Notes under the pieces: model-generated | The model's input: only the letters and a program-made list of their open reading frames with translations | What the model was told of the DNA's origin: nothing | The model's database searches: none | From: Pseudomonadota bacterium | GTDB taxonomy: Bacteria; Pseudomonadota; Gammaproteobacteria; Steroidobacterales; Steroidobacteraceae | Reading direction: 5' to 3' | Length of the DNA: 64,000 bases | NCBI GenBank assembly: GCA_019352035.1 | Contig: JABBNZ010000006.1 | Location: forward strand, 8,052-72,051 | Shown here: in pieces, positions 63,713 to 64,000 of the stretch | Numbering within the stretch: position 1 is the first letter of the stretch | Layout: every line of letters starts with the position of its first letter | Made by a program: the position numbers and the translations under genes

Positions 63713-64000
63713 TCACTCGACGCCGCCCATCAACCGCTTCACCGGCGGTGTGATCAGCAGCATGACGGCGCCGGCGAGGGCGCTCCACCAGAACAGCTTC
63801 AGGTACAGCGCGGGGAGCGTCGCGAGTTGGTGGGCGTTGTAGTCTCCGGACAGCAGACCCGCCAGAAAGCTTCCCAGGGCCAGGGTAAGGAACCACAGCC
63901 CCATGGTCTGGCCGCCGAAGCGCGCCGGCGCCAGCTTGGTCGTCGAGGACAGTCCCACGGGCGAGAGGCACAGCTCGCCGCACGCGTTCAGGAAGTAGGT
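63713..64000 (-). CDS. POT/peptide MFS transporter, C-terminal part (runs off window)
   Basis: YFLNACGELCLSPVGLSSTTKLAPARFGGQTMGLWFLTLALGSFLAGLLSG. Confidence 0.85.
   Translation of the reverse strand, partial: TYFLNACGELCLSPVGLSSTTKLAPARFGGQTMGLWFLTLALGSFLAGLLSGDYNAHQLATLPALYLKLFWWSALAGAVMLLITPPVKRLMGGVE

Overview
GC-rich chromosomal window, most consistent with a gammaproteobacterium. That placement is inferred from gene content and synteny only. It spans a probable replication-origin region: rpmH-rnpA-yidD-yidC-mnmE run leftward and dnaA-dnaN-recF-gyrB run rightward, with a candidate oriC between dnaA and dnaN. The rest is mostly housekeeping: gloB, an AI-2E/PerM permease, uvrD, trkA-trkH, mnmG-pyrF, an oligopeptide-binding protein, an EmrB/EmrA-type efflux pair, glyQS, glnA-ntrB-ntrC, pyrD (class 1B-like), gpsA-secB-grxC-yibN-like, envC, a GGDEF/EAL protein, ctpA, dedA, hemD, an APC permease, lpxL-like and a POT transporter fragment. 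I do not see an obvious new defence or mobile system. The less ordinary signals are: two parS-like sites embedded in recF; a family of extragenic palindromic elements with at least five copies, two of them ~200 bp and homologous end to end; a gutted IS200/IS605 tnpB relic whose right end supplies the stop codon of the upstream permease; an uninterrupted UspA-HlyD fusion ORF; a textbook sigma54/NtrC glnA promoter; non-canonical classes of two pyrimidine enzymes; and several gene fossils. No tRNA, rRNA or CRISPR array was recognised. All homology calls are from reading motifs; no database search was run.
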